Source: Abelmoschus esculentus (taxonomy: Eukaryota > Streptophyta > Magnoliopsida > Malvales > Malvaceae). Taken from it: a stretch of DNA of 64,000 nucleotides. This document shows positions 19,965 through 31,507 of this stretch, piece after piece. A model generated the notes under the pieces. The model saw only the letters and a list, made by a program, of their open reading frames with translations. It searched no databases and was not told the origin of the DNA. Each line of letters opens with the position of its first letter. Within the stretch, counting starts at the first letter, position 1. A program made the position numbers and the translations under genes. The stretch is taken from the NCBI GenBank assembly GCA_035048815.1, contig JAUCBN010000021.1:503501-567500 (forward strand), in the 5' to 3' direction.

Positions 19965-21518
19965 TTAGTCGAAGAGACTGAATCCCATATCGTCATCAGA
20001 CTCCTCTTCCGGTTCGGGTTTCTTCTCCTCGGCAGCAGCGGCTGCAGGAGCAGCACCAGCATCAGAAGCAACAGGGGTGGCGGCGACAGCAACAGCAAAC
20101 TTACTTGGATCCTGGAAGCATGGAACACTTTAGCTAATCACATTTATGGAAGTCAAAATGAAAAAAATTCAAATAAAAGTGTCGATTCTTACAGCCAGGT
20201 ACTCCTTCACTTTATCAGCTTGGGGGAAGGAATACTCGGTTGCGACTGCGACAGCCAACACGTTCTTGTAGGCATTGACGAACATGTGTGGTGCAGCAGA
20301 AAGGGTTGGGTACGAAATGGCGAGAGACAATGCCGTAACCATGGAGACACCAGTAGCAAATTTCTCAATCAGGTCATCCTCAGTAAGGTCCAGCACCTCA
20401 GGGCTAAAGACCGACCCATTGTCATAAACAGACAAGACAATAAGACCATACGAGAACGGCCTGATTCCAAGCTTCGCAAGAAGAGCAGCCTCAGAAGAAC
20501 CAACCTTGTCACCCTTCTTGATAAGCTCCACAGGAGTGATAATTTCAACAGTTCCCTTGTTAATCTTGGTCGGGATATTGAGCACCTAAACGCAACAAAA
20601 ATATATTAGAAGCAGCCATAAACGGATAATAATCGAACATTACAACCAGAAAACAACAGTACCTGGAAGAAAGAGGTCTGGGAAGGGTCAAGACCAGTGT
20701 TGCCTGGTGGGACAACCACATCAATGGGAGCAACCAGACCAACACGAGCAGGAGCTCCAACCTGTTGACAACAAAACATGAGATCTGAACATACACAGAA
20801 ACACAATAGTTTGAAACAACTACGGAATCAAATATAATCGAACTTCAACAAACCGACAACAGAGTCAAAATAGTATCACTTAAATCTTGAAACATGCCAA
20901 AACAACACAGATTGGTGTCTGGTTTATCAATTCTATTAAGCATAAACATTGCACCAAGTAGTAGCAAGAAAAACTATTACATCAAACAGAAATAGACCAG
21001 AAAACAACATAAATTATACTACAATAAAGCATTCCAATTTTCTATTAACTACATAAACTTAAATTAATGAAAAACAAAGTAATAAAAACCCACCTTGTAC
21101 TTAGCCACTTCCTCACTAACTTCCTTCAAATCACCCTTAGTGAAGATCAAACCCACATTTCCCTGTTTCAAAAATAACCAAAAACTTGTTATTTTAATTT
21201 ACTCAACAAATGCTTAAACCCCAAACATATACACGAAAAAGATTCGAACTTTAATATAACCTGAAGCAACGGGATGAGATTAAGGAAAGCCTGGTTCCCG
21301 GTCTTCTCAGCATGCATTCTGATGGACCTTTTCATCATCGTGTTCTTACCCATTAGTACAACCGAGTCACCACGGAGACCTTTGCGGATGTTCTGGAGCT
21401 GGTTCGAGCCCACGTTGTCGGCGGCGGCGATTAGAATCTGGGTGTACTCGTCTAGGAGTTGGCATAGTTTCGCGTCATACGCGATTTTCTTGTCGGCCTT
21501 TGAGGATTTCACTGCCAT
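19965..21518 (-). CDS. RPP0: 60S acidic ribosomal protein P0 (five exons)
   Basis: Complement of exons 19965-20111, 20193-20585, 20663-20761, 21094-21162 and 21261-21518. All have GT..AG borders and whole-codon phase, giving 321 residues. P0 (uL10) anchors the P1/P2 dimers of the ribosomal stalk and helps recruit elongation factors. Visible signatures are [35 protein letters not shown] (rRNA-binding region), [45 protein letters not shown] and an Ala-rich hinge ending in [13 protein letters not shown], the acidic P-protein tail. The frame extends four codons upstream from a TTG, but the ATG at 21518 ([11 protein letters not shown]) fits the family. The gene is intact. One point of note is a short tail lacking the extra Glu residues found after FGLFD in some plants. 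Confidence 0.97.
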
Positions 21519-21633
21519 TTCGAGGGCCAAGATGATGCCGGATGATCAGTCAAGGCGGACAGCTAAAACGGCGCCGTCTCTTTAACCTCTGCTTCTGTGT
21601 TAGTGGGAAAACAGAGACTAGGGTTACAGTTGG

Positions 21634-21674
21634 ATTATATAGAAGGAGATGAAATGAAAGGGGAATTAGGGTTT
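21634..21674 (-). promoter_or_regulatory. P0 promoter: TATA-like box plus telo-box
   Basis: On the minus strand AAACCCTAA (21666-21674) is a telo-box, common upstream of plant ribosomal-protein genes. It lies about 25 bases upstream of a TATATAAT-like box (21634-21641), with the ATG at 21518. Function is inferred from known ribosomal-protein promoters. Confidence 0.55.
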
Positions 21675-22702
21675 TTTTTGTGATTGTCTTTGATTGAACG
21701 GTTGAGATCTGTTCCGGATATTTTCTGTGGTGCATTTGGTATGGGCTTTGAAACTCGGGCTTGGGCTTGATTTAGGCTTTCGGCTTAAATAAGAAAAATG
21801 GTCTGCTGCACAAATTATGGTTTTGGTCCCTCTACTATGTTCATATTTAAAATATAGCTTTAACAATTTTGTCCACATATATAGGGGTGTACATTATTAG
21901 GCTCGAATTAATTGACTGAATTAGTTTTTTTCGTTAATTTAATCAATTAATTTTAAATAAGTTTGATTAATGATTAGTGTTTTAGAGAAAATTCAGTTAA
22001 TGATTAATTTAATACGAAATTGGTTAATTAACTAAATTAATCAAAATTATTATATATTAAATATTAGTATATACATTGTATATATTTATTTTTGGTCATT
22101 AAAATTTTAAAAATTATAAAATAATTATTAAATTTTTATTAAATTAATATAAAATAAAAGTTTAGTGGCTAAAAAATTATTTTAGTAAAATTTAATAATC
22201 TATTATGTAATTTAGATAAAATTTTATAGTAAAATTTGGTTAATTTAAAAATCGACTGAATTAATCGAAATAATTTTGATTCGGTTAATTCGATTATGAC
22301 TAATTCAGTTTTGCTATGTGTTAAAATTTTAAAATCTTTTGATTAATTCAATTATAACTAATTCAATTTGACCACCGAAAATTAACCGAATGAACACCCC
22401 CTACTCATATATACTTCTTTACAAAATTGAAAAATTAGTAGAGGACCAAAATAAGAATATAACCTGATCAATTAGCTGGCGAGCCATTTTCATGATGCTG
22501 ACATGGCAACATATCATTGGACCACGTTAACAACAGAGGACCCGCTAAACAAACAAACAAAAAAAACCACCCAACGAATTCTTTCTGTTTTCTCTCAGGC
22601 AAACCTTTCTCTAATTCCTACGCAATTTCTTAATAAATCTTCTCCGGCAGCCGACAACCAAAATTTCCCTTAGAGGCTGGCTTAAACGCCACCGTTTCCT
22701 CC
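21675..22702. other. Intergenic region between divergent P0 and SYP31 genes
   Basis: This ~1.2 kb spacer holds the P0 upstream region, a candidate inverted-repeat element at about 21881-22402, and the SYP31 leader (22450-22702) with pyrimidine-rich TTTTCTCTCAGG near 22590. The genes diverge, so the spacer probably carries both promoters. Confidence 0.45.
21881..22402. mobile_element. Candidate MITE with GGGGTGT(A/T)CATT ends
   Basis: The left end AGGGGTGTACATTATT and the right end CCGAATGAACACCCCCT are imperfect inverted repeats. The interior repeats AATTCGGTTAATT-like words in both orientations. No clean target duplication could be fixed; similar CATATATA text lies on both flanks. Family unassigned. 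Confidence 0.45.
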
Positions 22703-25002
22703 ATGGCCTCCCCGTACAGAGATCGGACCGCCGAGTTCCGGTCACTATCCCAAACGCTTCAGAAGGTGGGAGGAGGGATCTCAGCCGCCGGTAAGAATCA
22801 TCTCCAAAACGTCGGCGTTTCTCAATCACCTCCTCCTCCTGTTACATCTTCAAGATCTGAGTTCAATAGAAAGGCTTCTCTAATCGGGTTGGGCATCCAT
22901 GAAACCTCTCAAAAAATTGTTCGACTCGCCAAATGTAAGCTATTTCTTTCAATTGTTCTTTTAGCTTAAACCTTTGTTTATTGATTTGTTTCCGATTGGT
23001 GTTTGACCCAGTTTGAATGTATAATTATCTAGATTTTAGCTCTTGAGAATAGAAAGTTGATTGATTTAAGTGTTAGCTTTTTATTTTTTAAAAATTGAAT
23101 ACAAAGATACAATATTTATCTTGGTTTTACATTTGGGGATTTTTTTAATATTATTAGCAATGGGATTTTTGAGATATTTTTTTATTTTGTTTTAATGTGA
23201 TTGTTGCAGTGGCGAAAAGGTCATCAATGTTCAATGATCCGATTGTTGAAATACAGGAATTAACTGCTCTGATAAAGACTGATATTACTACCTTGAACAT
23301 GGCACTTTCGGATTTGCAAACGCTTCAAAATATGGAGATTGCTGATGGTAATTACTCCGAGGATCGGGTTGTTCATTCAACAACAGTTTGTGATGACTTG
23401 AAGAACAAGTTAATGGGTGCTACAAAGCATTTCCAAGATGTGTTAACTGCGAGAACCGAGGTTTGTTTGTTTTGGTTATGCTAGAATTGTAGTCTGTTTA
23501 ATAGGTATTAGGAGTGAGAACTAACAAGTGTTATTTGCAGCTATCACATTACTTATGTTGTTCTTTTGTTTTTTTTATATTGTGGTTGTCCAGAATATTA
23601 AAGCTCATGAGAATAGGAAACAGATATTTTCTAAAAGTACAACACGAGAGAATCCGTTTCAGCACCCGACAAAATCTGTTACTGAACCACCTCCTTGGTC
23701 AAGTTCTTCCATTGCCTCCGAGAGTTCGTTCCCCTCTGGGTGAGTGCTCTCGTTTCTTGTGATGCGTTTAGGAGATAATTAATGAACATCGGAATAAATA
23801 AGTACTATGGTTGGTATTACCTTGTCTTCATGTATAGGTGGCCAAATCGCTTTCTGGCTATTTTTTTGGGAATCGATAAGAATCATTTCATTCCTTGTGC
23901 TATGACTACTAGTGCACTGCAATTTAACCTATAAAATCATCCGGATTTTGGTTAACATCTTGCATAGATGCTGCACTGACCTCCTTAGATGTTATACTTC
24001 AACTCGAAATTATTCTGCCGTGGTTCCATGGATAATTACTTACCTACCATTGTACTTCTAATTTATCATATGTGCCAGTTTTTTTCAATGCAAAACGATA
24101 GCTTCTACTCTTGCTGTTTGACTAATGTATGTATTCTCCTTTTAACCAGACTGCCACCAAATGGAGTGCAAGGTGGAAGCCAACTAAGGTATGTGTATTT
24201 GTTATGGTTCATTGATGCCTGAGGTTTATATTCTTCCCATTGCTCATGTATTCTGCTTGTTGATCATATTAATGAACTAGATCCAAAATTTAGATATGTG
24301 GGTATTTATCCTTTACCATGCTTTCAGATTGAAAATTTTCTTTATTTATGTATGTGTAGATATGTATCAAACCCATACCCTTATAAAAATTTATCCTTGA
24401 GTTTAATTGTCATTTCATTTCTGCTTCCCTATTTGTTATATTTTCCCCTACGATACTTATAGGCGGAGGCCGGCCGTGGATGGCACACCTTCACACCACA
24501 TGGAAATGTCCATGTTGCAGCAGGTCGTTCCCAGGCAAGAGAATTACTCTCAAGGTAGAGCTGTTGCTCTTCAAAACGTGGAATCTACAATTTCCGAACT
24601 TAGTGGGATCTTTACACATCTGGCCACAATGGTTGCACAACAAGGAGAGTTAGCTATCAGGTACGCTGTTCTTGGCTTTCTTCTCATATTTGTTTACTTA
24701 ATTTCTTTTCCGGTTTAGATGTGGCAAATTTACTATATTTCTCTTGGCAAATCATCAGTTTGAAGCATTTGCTATATAAATTTATGCGTTGTGACTTGTG
24801 AGTCTGTCAAGAATCTGCCTAATTGATGTGACTTGTGAGCAGGATTGATGAGGACATGGATCAATCATTAGCTAATGTCGAAGGTGCTCGTAGTTCTCTG
24901 TTGAGGCATCTCAACCAAATATCATCAAATAGGTGGCTTTTAATCAAGATATTTGCTGCAATCATCTTTTTCCTTTTCATCTTCATCGTCTTTGTGGCTT
25001 GA
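22703..25002 (+). CDS. SYP31: Syntaxin of plants 31 (SED5-type Qa-SNARE), six exons
   Basis: Exons 22703-22934, 23210-23460, 23594-23739, 24150-24188, 24463-24660 and 24843-25002 join in frame to 341 residues. All introns are GT..AG. Start ATG gives MASPYRDRTAEFRSLSQTL, the family N-terminal peptide of the type bound by Sly1-like SM proteins. Next come the Habc helices (EFNRKASLIGLGIHETSQK, NDPIVEIQELTALIK, VCDDLKNKLMGATKHF), a Pro/Ser linker (PPPWSSSS), and the SNARE motif (VESTISELSGIFTHLATMV then the zero-layer Gln in QQGELAIRID). A C-terminal TM anchor (LLIKIFAAIIFFLFIFIVFVA) ends the protein. SED5-type syntaxins drive ER-Golgi and intra-Golgi fusion. The exon-2 wording DLQTLQNMEIADGNYS favours SYP31 over SYP32. 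Intact. Confidence 0.95.
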
Positions 25003-26355
25003 AGTGGTGACTCGAGATTCCAATATATATACTTCTTATCACAGCGTGGCATTGAGATCAGCGAATGGCTTCTTTCATTATGTATATTAAATTTGCTTTG
25101 CCATGATTTTCATATGGTCCTAGCTTGTAAAAAGTTGCAGGCTTCTAGCAGTATTGAAAGTAGCATAACTCCACCATACCTTACTGGTTGTATCCATGTT
25201 GAGAACCTGATTTGTTCATCAAGAGTTGTGATGATAGCTGACAATGAATTTGATATCAGATACTATGATGATTATAATTCGAAATGATTAGTTTTCTTCT
25301 CTCGTTGTTGTTCATGCTATTATTTTTGCTTCTATTGCTGGTACTTGTTCGTATCGTAATACGTAGACGTATACCTTTTGATGAAGCGAAAACCTGTCGA
25401 CCTTGAGCTAAAAGGGTTCTTTCCCGAGTCTGTATCGTTATGTTCCTGTCTTTATGTCTGCATAGGAAGAGCCTTTTCGCTGTCTTTAAAATAGATTAAC
25501 TACGATCAGAATATTACCGGTGTATGTCTAAGAAACTCAACCTATAGCATCAATCCTCAGTTATTATCTCCAAAACAGGAAAAAAGAAAACAAGAAACAA
25601 TACAATGTTTTGTAAGCTTGTAATTAGAGTGTGGCACAAGCATTTTTTTCATCTTATTGTTGTGGGGAACAAAGGTAATCGAATAGTTGAGGAAGTCGAA
25701 CTTTAGAATCGATCTACTAAATACTAAAAAACTGAGACTCATTTTAAAATTCACACTATTTAAAAAAATCCTAGTCTAGTTTACAAAATTGATATTCGAA
25801 TAAAGTCAAGTCGAATGTTTCAGGTCGAACCAAAAACATTCAACTTTCTTTCTTTTGGTTTAGGGTCAAGGTATCCACCACCTGTAACAGAGGCTAATTC
25901 TCTTGTCACGGGTGTTCTCACCAATAGAAAATGACTGATCATAAAATATAATTCATTCCTATTGGTTAGAATGAGACTTCTGGCCTCACGGTTAAGAGAT
26001 AAGGTGAGTAACAATCACATCTCATGATTAAAAATTTATTTTTCTTTAATTCAAAAGTTTGATTTGCTTTTTTAAAGATATTTTTATCTAAATATCTTTT
26101 ATTTTATTTTATAAAATAAAATTCTACACTCTAATAATTCATTTTCTTTAAAAAAATTATTGACTTAAAGGTGGTTAAGGGACTTAAACTTTTTAAAAAA
26201 TTGAATTAAACCCCTGAATTTTTTATACCCATTTAAGTTTCAAAACTAATAAACTTAATCAATCAAGTTATTTGACTGATTATTAGAGAGTTACAAGATT
26301 TTTGAATTCATAGTTCATTTTCTACACTCTCTAAATATAGTTCATTTCCTTTAAA
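25003..26355. other. SYP31 3' flank and AT-rich intergenic DNA
   Basis: About 25003-25450 is moderately GC-rich and probably includes the SYP31 3' untranslated region. 25450-26355 contains no supported gene. Short frames on both strands are compositional. Confidence 0.4.
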
Positions 26356-27048
26356 GGTATAAAGATAATTTTAATACATAATGTTTATAGTTTTTACCGT
26401 TTTGGCTCTTATTCTTTTTTTAGATAAATTTAACCCTTAACCTATATCTTTTTGACAAATAGCTTATTTTTTAACTATCATGATAATTGAACCGTTAAAA
26501 ATCTAACAATAACGACATGTCATATGCATATAATAATATATTTTAAATAACATGACATCTAATCTATCAAATACATATATATATATATATGAAATATAAT
26601 TTTATTCTAATATAAAATATAAAACAATTAAAATTCAAATAAAATATTAAAAAATAATTAATTCTAAAACAAAAGACTACTAAACATTCTCAACCCTAAC
26701 TACGATAGAATCAAAGTCTTATCTTAAAAAAAATATGAACACAGTTCGAAATTAATTAATTCTTTAAAGATATGATTTTCATTCTATCATAGTTAGAGTT
26801 GAGAATGCTTACATTTTATTTTAGAATTAATTAATTTTTTAATATTTTATTTGAATTTTAATTGTTTTATATTTCATATTAGAATAAAATTATATTTCAT
26901 ATATATATATTTGATAGGTTAGATGTCATGTCATTTAAAATATATTATCATATGCATATGATATGTCATCATTGTTAGATTTTGAACGATTCAGTTATCA
27001 TGGTAGTTAGAAAATAAATTATTTGTCAAAAAGATATAGGTTAAGGGC
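26356..27048. mobile_element. Truncated second copy of the long-TIR Mutator-like element
   Basis: It shares ordered blocks with 14315-15389: GGTATAAAGATAATTTTAA, CCTATATCTTTTTGACAAAT, GAACCGTTAAAAATCTAAC and CTACGATAGAATCAAAGTC, and their reverse complements in the second half. The right end stops inside the terminal repeat (GATATAGGTTAAGGGC), exactly where an LTR-like TGTAATAACCC begins at 27049. Roughly the last 85 bases of the right arm are therefore missing. Confidence 0.65.
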
Positions 27049-28950
27049 TGTAATAACCCATTTCTACCCAAATAAATCCATCCACCAACCAAGCCCAGTA
27101 TACACTACAAGCCCAACCCAAAAATAAAATAAACCCTATATCTAAAAAGACAGAACCCTAGCCACCTTAACCCTCTGCCGCCGCCGCCACCGGCGACCAC
27201 TCAAATCCGAGCGTGAGATGCACGCGCTCTCCCATTGGATCTTCAAGCCGGCCACGGCCCAAGCACCGCCCCACCGCCTTAGTCACTTCGGATCTGCAAG
27301 ATCAGAGAAAGATTTAAGTTTTTTATAATATTCTAATGTAATATTTTAAGCATAAAATGTGGGTATATAAACCCACATAAGAATCTTGTAAAAGGGGGAG
27401 TTTTTCGAACAAGAAATAAAAAAAAGAGGATACATTCGGAGAAAAAAATAAGAAAAATAACACCAATATTCGAAACTAATCGGAAAAGAGAAAGGAGAAA
27501 CCGAGAGCAAATCGGCAGTAAAAAGAAAAGGTAAAAGAACCGAAAATCACTTATCTTTCTCCTTAGATCTAGGCTTGCATGCTTGCGTTCTTGAAAAACC
27601 GACCCCAGATCTACAATCTTCGCGTTGAAACGAACCGGAAAAGATCTACCTTTTCGATTTCCGACCACCGGTGCGGCGGCCGGCGACCGTGTGCGGCGGA
27701 CGGAGGCTGGCCGGCCGGCCCTTGCTTCAGAGAAATACATGAACATCAAAGGGATGCTTTGATAAAATGAAGAGCAAATGAAATTTTAAGCCAAAAAAGG
27801 GGTATTTATATTAGATACAAAACAACGTCGTTTTGGTTCAGTGACCCATGGATCAACCCGCATTCAGCACCCGACCCGCGTTCAACCCGAAAAAAGAGAG
27901 TAATCGCATGCGCAGTCCTTGGACTCTCCAGTATCCTCCCCTTTGGCTTTTCAGTTTATATTTTGTTTAATTTTAGTCACTATTTTTATTATTTTACCCT
28001 TATATTTTTTTGTTTTGTTCAATTTGGTCACTTTTAATTTTATATTATATATTAATATAATATATATATTATGTGTAATTAAAATTTTAATTCGATTGAC
28101 TTTTTTTTGTATATATTATAATTATGATTATAATTATAATTATAATTAATATAACATATTACCATATTTGATTTTTACCATATTTGTTTTAGTTAATATA
28201 TGTTATAACTTTGACTTTTAATATATGTTTCCATATAAATATATATTATGAAATTATTATTATATGTTAGTAACTATATATTTATGTAAATTATTCTATG
28301 TTATTATTATCTTTATTATTACCATATATTATAGTAGTAGTAGTAATTTTTTATTATATTATTATTAACTTTAGTATGTTTTTTTATCTAGTTTGGTTTA
28401 TTTTATTATTATTAAATATAAAAATAATGCTTATTTTATTTTTATTATATTTACTTATTTTATTTTGTTATTATTATCTTGTTATAAATATATATAAATT
28501 ATGTTTATATTATATATTATATTATATTATTATAACTTATTATTAGTAGTAGTGGTAGTAACGACAGTAGTAATTTTTTTATGTTTCTAACTTTATTTTG
28601 TTTATTTAATTATTTATTTATTTTGGTTCATATTATTATGATTAAATGTTTTCTTTTGTATTTTTATTATATTTTCGTTCTGTAGAAATTATTATCCCAA
28701 TGTATTCTATTGGGAGTAGCATCCCGTTCTTCGGGTGTTATCTCTTTTGAATCGTCGTGGATATTAGGGTATGCATTTTAATTAAAAAATAATTTAATTT
28801 GAATTTTATATTTTTTAAAAATTACGATGCGAACCTTTAGGTACCAATTTTGGGCGTTATGGGGGTGTTAATCCTTCCCCAAACGTAACCAACTCCCGAA
28901 CCCATCTCTGGTTTTGTTGTAATAGTTTTCGAGCTGTTTTTATAGAATAT
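27049..28950 (+). mobile_element. Ty3/gypsy-type LTR (plus orientation), right end decayed
   Basis: It starts TGTAATAACCC immediately after a broken Mutator-like arm. A GC-rich zone at 27170-27730 contains CCGCCGCCGCCACCGG. Near the 3' side, ATCCTTCCCCAAACGTAACC is followed by AACTCCCGAACCCATCTCTGG (about 28872-28912). The latter is the module found at 62970-63020 and, inverted, near 690-760. No gag-pol is present. The frame at 27333-27749 on the minus strand overlaps the GC-rich part and is not a recognisable protein. Confidence 0.5.
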
Positions 28951-29799
28951 AACGATTACTTATCTAAAAAAAGTCTGGAGAAAGTTAGAATAAAATTTAT
29001 AATCTAAGAATAAAATTAAAAGGACTAATTAAAAATAAAAATTATAATGTAAGGATGTATTGTGTATTATTATTATTTTATAAAAAAATCTAAAAAATCT
29101 AACCCTAACACCTAAACCTAACTTTTACATCCTACAAACTAAACCCTAAACCCTAAAATTGAAAGGTTTGTATAAAGTTTATACAAATTTATGTATCATA
29201 ATATTTTTTTTAAATAATATCTATTAGAATTTTTTTTATTTACAATTAGAATTTTAAGTTTAGGTTAAGGTTTTAGATTTTATAGTTTATAAATACGAAA
29301 GATCAAATAATTTTTTTTATACAATTTGTGTATCAAAATATAACTTATTATCTATTTTGTGTATAAACTAAGAACATTATGTCTATTTATGTCATTAAAG
29401 GATACAAATCGTCTACCTCCTAATCGTACCTTTATTAGTATCTCCACTTTAAATTAATGAGTTTAGGATTTAAGATTTAAAGTTTAAAATTAAGGTTTAT
29501 GATGTAGAAAACTAAGATTAGGGTTTAAAATTTAATTTTTTAAGATTTTTAAATATGGTACATGAAATGAAACATTATTAGAAGAGATTTATACTTGTCG
29601 TTAAGATTCTTAGATCTATTTTTTTTGTTTGCCTTCTCGTTTCAAGGTTTAGTAATAACTGATCTATATTGATCAAACTATTTATCACTTTGATCAGCAC
29701 CATTTTTTTAATTTATTAAATTTTACTTATAAACGATATATATTAACTTATTAATCCGGATTGATCCCGTCGCATAAATCATATAAAGAAGCCGAAGCA
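28951..29799. other. AT-rich DNA with CCCTAAA/TTTAGGG-like words; leader of next gene
   Basis: 29095-29165 is rich in AACCCTAA- and AAACCCTAAA-like words, and 29255-29300 and 29455-29530 in their complements. No gene. The last ~50 bases before 29800 may be a leader (ATATAAAG near 29781 is TATA-like). Confidence 0.4.
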
Positions 29800-31078
29800 A
29801 TGGTAAAAGCTTCCACGGTCACCCTCATTTCCTTGGCATTATGCTTCCCATGCCTCCTTAGCTTCGCCCACGGCACACTTTTAGTGGGGTAGAGTCTTGT
29901 GCGACCCTTGCCGAGAAGGAATAGGCACCGAGTTTCAGCCGAGTAACAATCGAATCCACAACCATCAATTCACTATTAGAATTACAGCGAGAATAGAGGA
30001 GGGAAGCTGGAGGCTCAACAACCAATGATTATGGATTATAGTTTGCTCCAGGGAATACTTTTGACATTGGACTCCACTCTTTTTCCGATACGGATTGGGG
30101 AAACGACCCTGATGATAGTCGTTCTATCTCTGGCCATTGCACTTACCTGGGCATGCATTTGATTTCTTGGAGTTCTCGCAAGCAACGAGCTGTGTCTCGC
30201 TCTATAGTTAAAGTAGAATTTCCAAGTATTGCTGCTGCTGCTGATGTCTTGTGGGTCCAGGCTGCACTCCAAGAGATGAATGTTCTTCCAGTAGAGCCTC
30301 CTGTCATCCGGAATGACAATACGAGTGCAGTTGCACTTGCAGCCAACCTAGTCATGCATGCTAAAACGAAACATGTCGATTTTGATCTCTTCTTTGTTCG
30401 AGAGAAAGTTCTTTCTCAGGCTTTACAGGTCAACTATGTTCCCGCAGCTAATCAGGCGATATTTTCACTAAACCTATCTCAGTAGCAGTGTTCGTCGATT
30501 TTTTGCTCCCAACTTTGTGTTCGAAAGATTTCAAAACTTGAAGAAACATGGGAAATATTAGAATTACAACGAGAATAAAGGAAGGAAGCTGAAGGGTCAA
30601 CAAATTTTGTTATACCAGCTCACTGTCCAGCTCATCAGCATTCACGTGAATGCATGTATTCCAGAAACTTTCTATTAGGGTTTTTGAATACTATAAATTT
30701 GGTGCTATTCTCTCAATGTAAATACACGATTTCAATGAAAAGGAAGTTCATTCTTATATGCTTTTCGGTATTCTTAACACTCACTACACTAATCTTCATT
30801 TATTTTCCGACTTAATCGTTACATGTTCATTCACATATGTTGTTCGTATTTCATTTTCAGAAGCCGAAGTGTCGATATGCGAAGACGACAAGCATAAACA
30901 AGTGATGAATAAGAAGGGAAGTGCCAATGAAAATGGAGTATACCAATTTGATTGCAAGGATTGTAATTTTGAATCCAACTTTTGCCATGTCTCCTTGGAG
31001 CATAATCCTAATGAAGAATGCAATACATTTTCCTTCAAGGATTGGCTGATACAAAGACCCGAGAGTGCGCTAATCTAA
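29800..31078 (+). pseudogene. Pollen Ole e 1-like secreted protein, frameshifted, copia remnant in intron
   Basis: ATG at 29800 opens a clear signal peptide (MVKASTVTLISLALC, then CLLSFAHG). After VG at about 29888 the frame hits TAG. Reading one base over gives RVLCDPCREGIGTEF, the CDPC signature of the Ole e 1 family, so one extra G in GTGGGGTAG breaks the gene. Exon 1 can end at 29942 (CCGA/GTAAC) and exon 2 start at 30861 (TTTTCAG/AAGCC). The join gives PKAEVSICEDD, then NENGVYQF and SNFCHVSLEHNPNEECN, matching the family's A.V...C.D, NG.Y and C..V spacing. The frame ends at 31078. The usual family C-terminus is not recognisable. The family is of secreted, disulphide-bonded proteins often expressed in pollen or vascular tissue. 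The assignment rests on motif spacing only. Confidence 0.5.
29974..30779 (+). mobile_element. Ty1/copia remnant: LTR stub, RNase H end, 3' LTR
   Basis: TATTAGAATTACAGCGAGAA at 29974 recurs as TATTAGAATTACAACGAGAA at 30556. Between them is the C-terminal RNase H region of a copia polyprotein: DSRSISGHCTYLG, then ISWSSRKQRAVSRS, VIRNDNTSAVALAAN and HAKTKHVDFDLFFVREKV. One missing base near 30454 shifts the final DIFTKPIS motif out of frame. The 3' LTR would be 30556-30779, ending TTCTTAACA. The flanks TTCAC (29969-29973) and CTCAC (30780-30784) differ at one base. Gag, protease, integrase and most of reverse transcriptase are deleted. Confidence 0.75.
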
Positions 31079-31507
31079 TCTGGCCCGACATTCTTCATGC
31101 TCCCGACGTGTTCTTTGAGCACCTGGATGACAAAATTCAGACCGATAAAATAAAATGTAGACCGTTACTCAGAAAGCATGGTGTACTTCCCGCGATCAAG
31201 CATACTATTTTATCAAAGTTATGAGTTACAAGTACTACTCATTAACTAATAAACCTTCCACCCTTGCTCGAGAGGCTCAAACAAGTGAAAGCTCATTGAG
31301 TTAGACTCTGAGCATTGGGCAGCCACCTTCCCCTTGTAAGTTATGAACCCCTTTTAAGCAAAACCCAACAATAGAAAAGTTTGGTTTTGGTGGCGATGAC
31401 AATAACATTGGCGTCTCGCTCAATGGGGACCGAGGGCCAATGCTGATCCAGTGCAAGGCGACACGCATCGGATTAAGAGAGTAGCAAGTGTGACTCCAAC
31501 ATTTACA
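31079..31507. other. 3' flank of the Ole e 1-like pseudogene
   Basis: An open stretch at 31018-31224 contains KTDKIKCRPLLRKHG-like text but belongs to no family I recognise and overlaps exon 2 in another frame. It is GC-richer than background, so it may be a gene scrap. Otherwise nothing. Confidence 0.3.

Noticed and set aside
27333..27749. 138-residue minus-strand frame
   Set aside because: Lies in a GC-rich part of an LTR, ends in a Phe/Leu run from T-rich DNA and has no recognisable domain.
27919..28546. Two hydrophobic frames (76 and 82 residues) suggestive of membrane peptides
   Set aside because: They are translations of T/A-rich low-complexity DNA within an LTR; composition alone explains the hydrophobicity.
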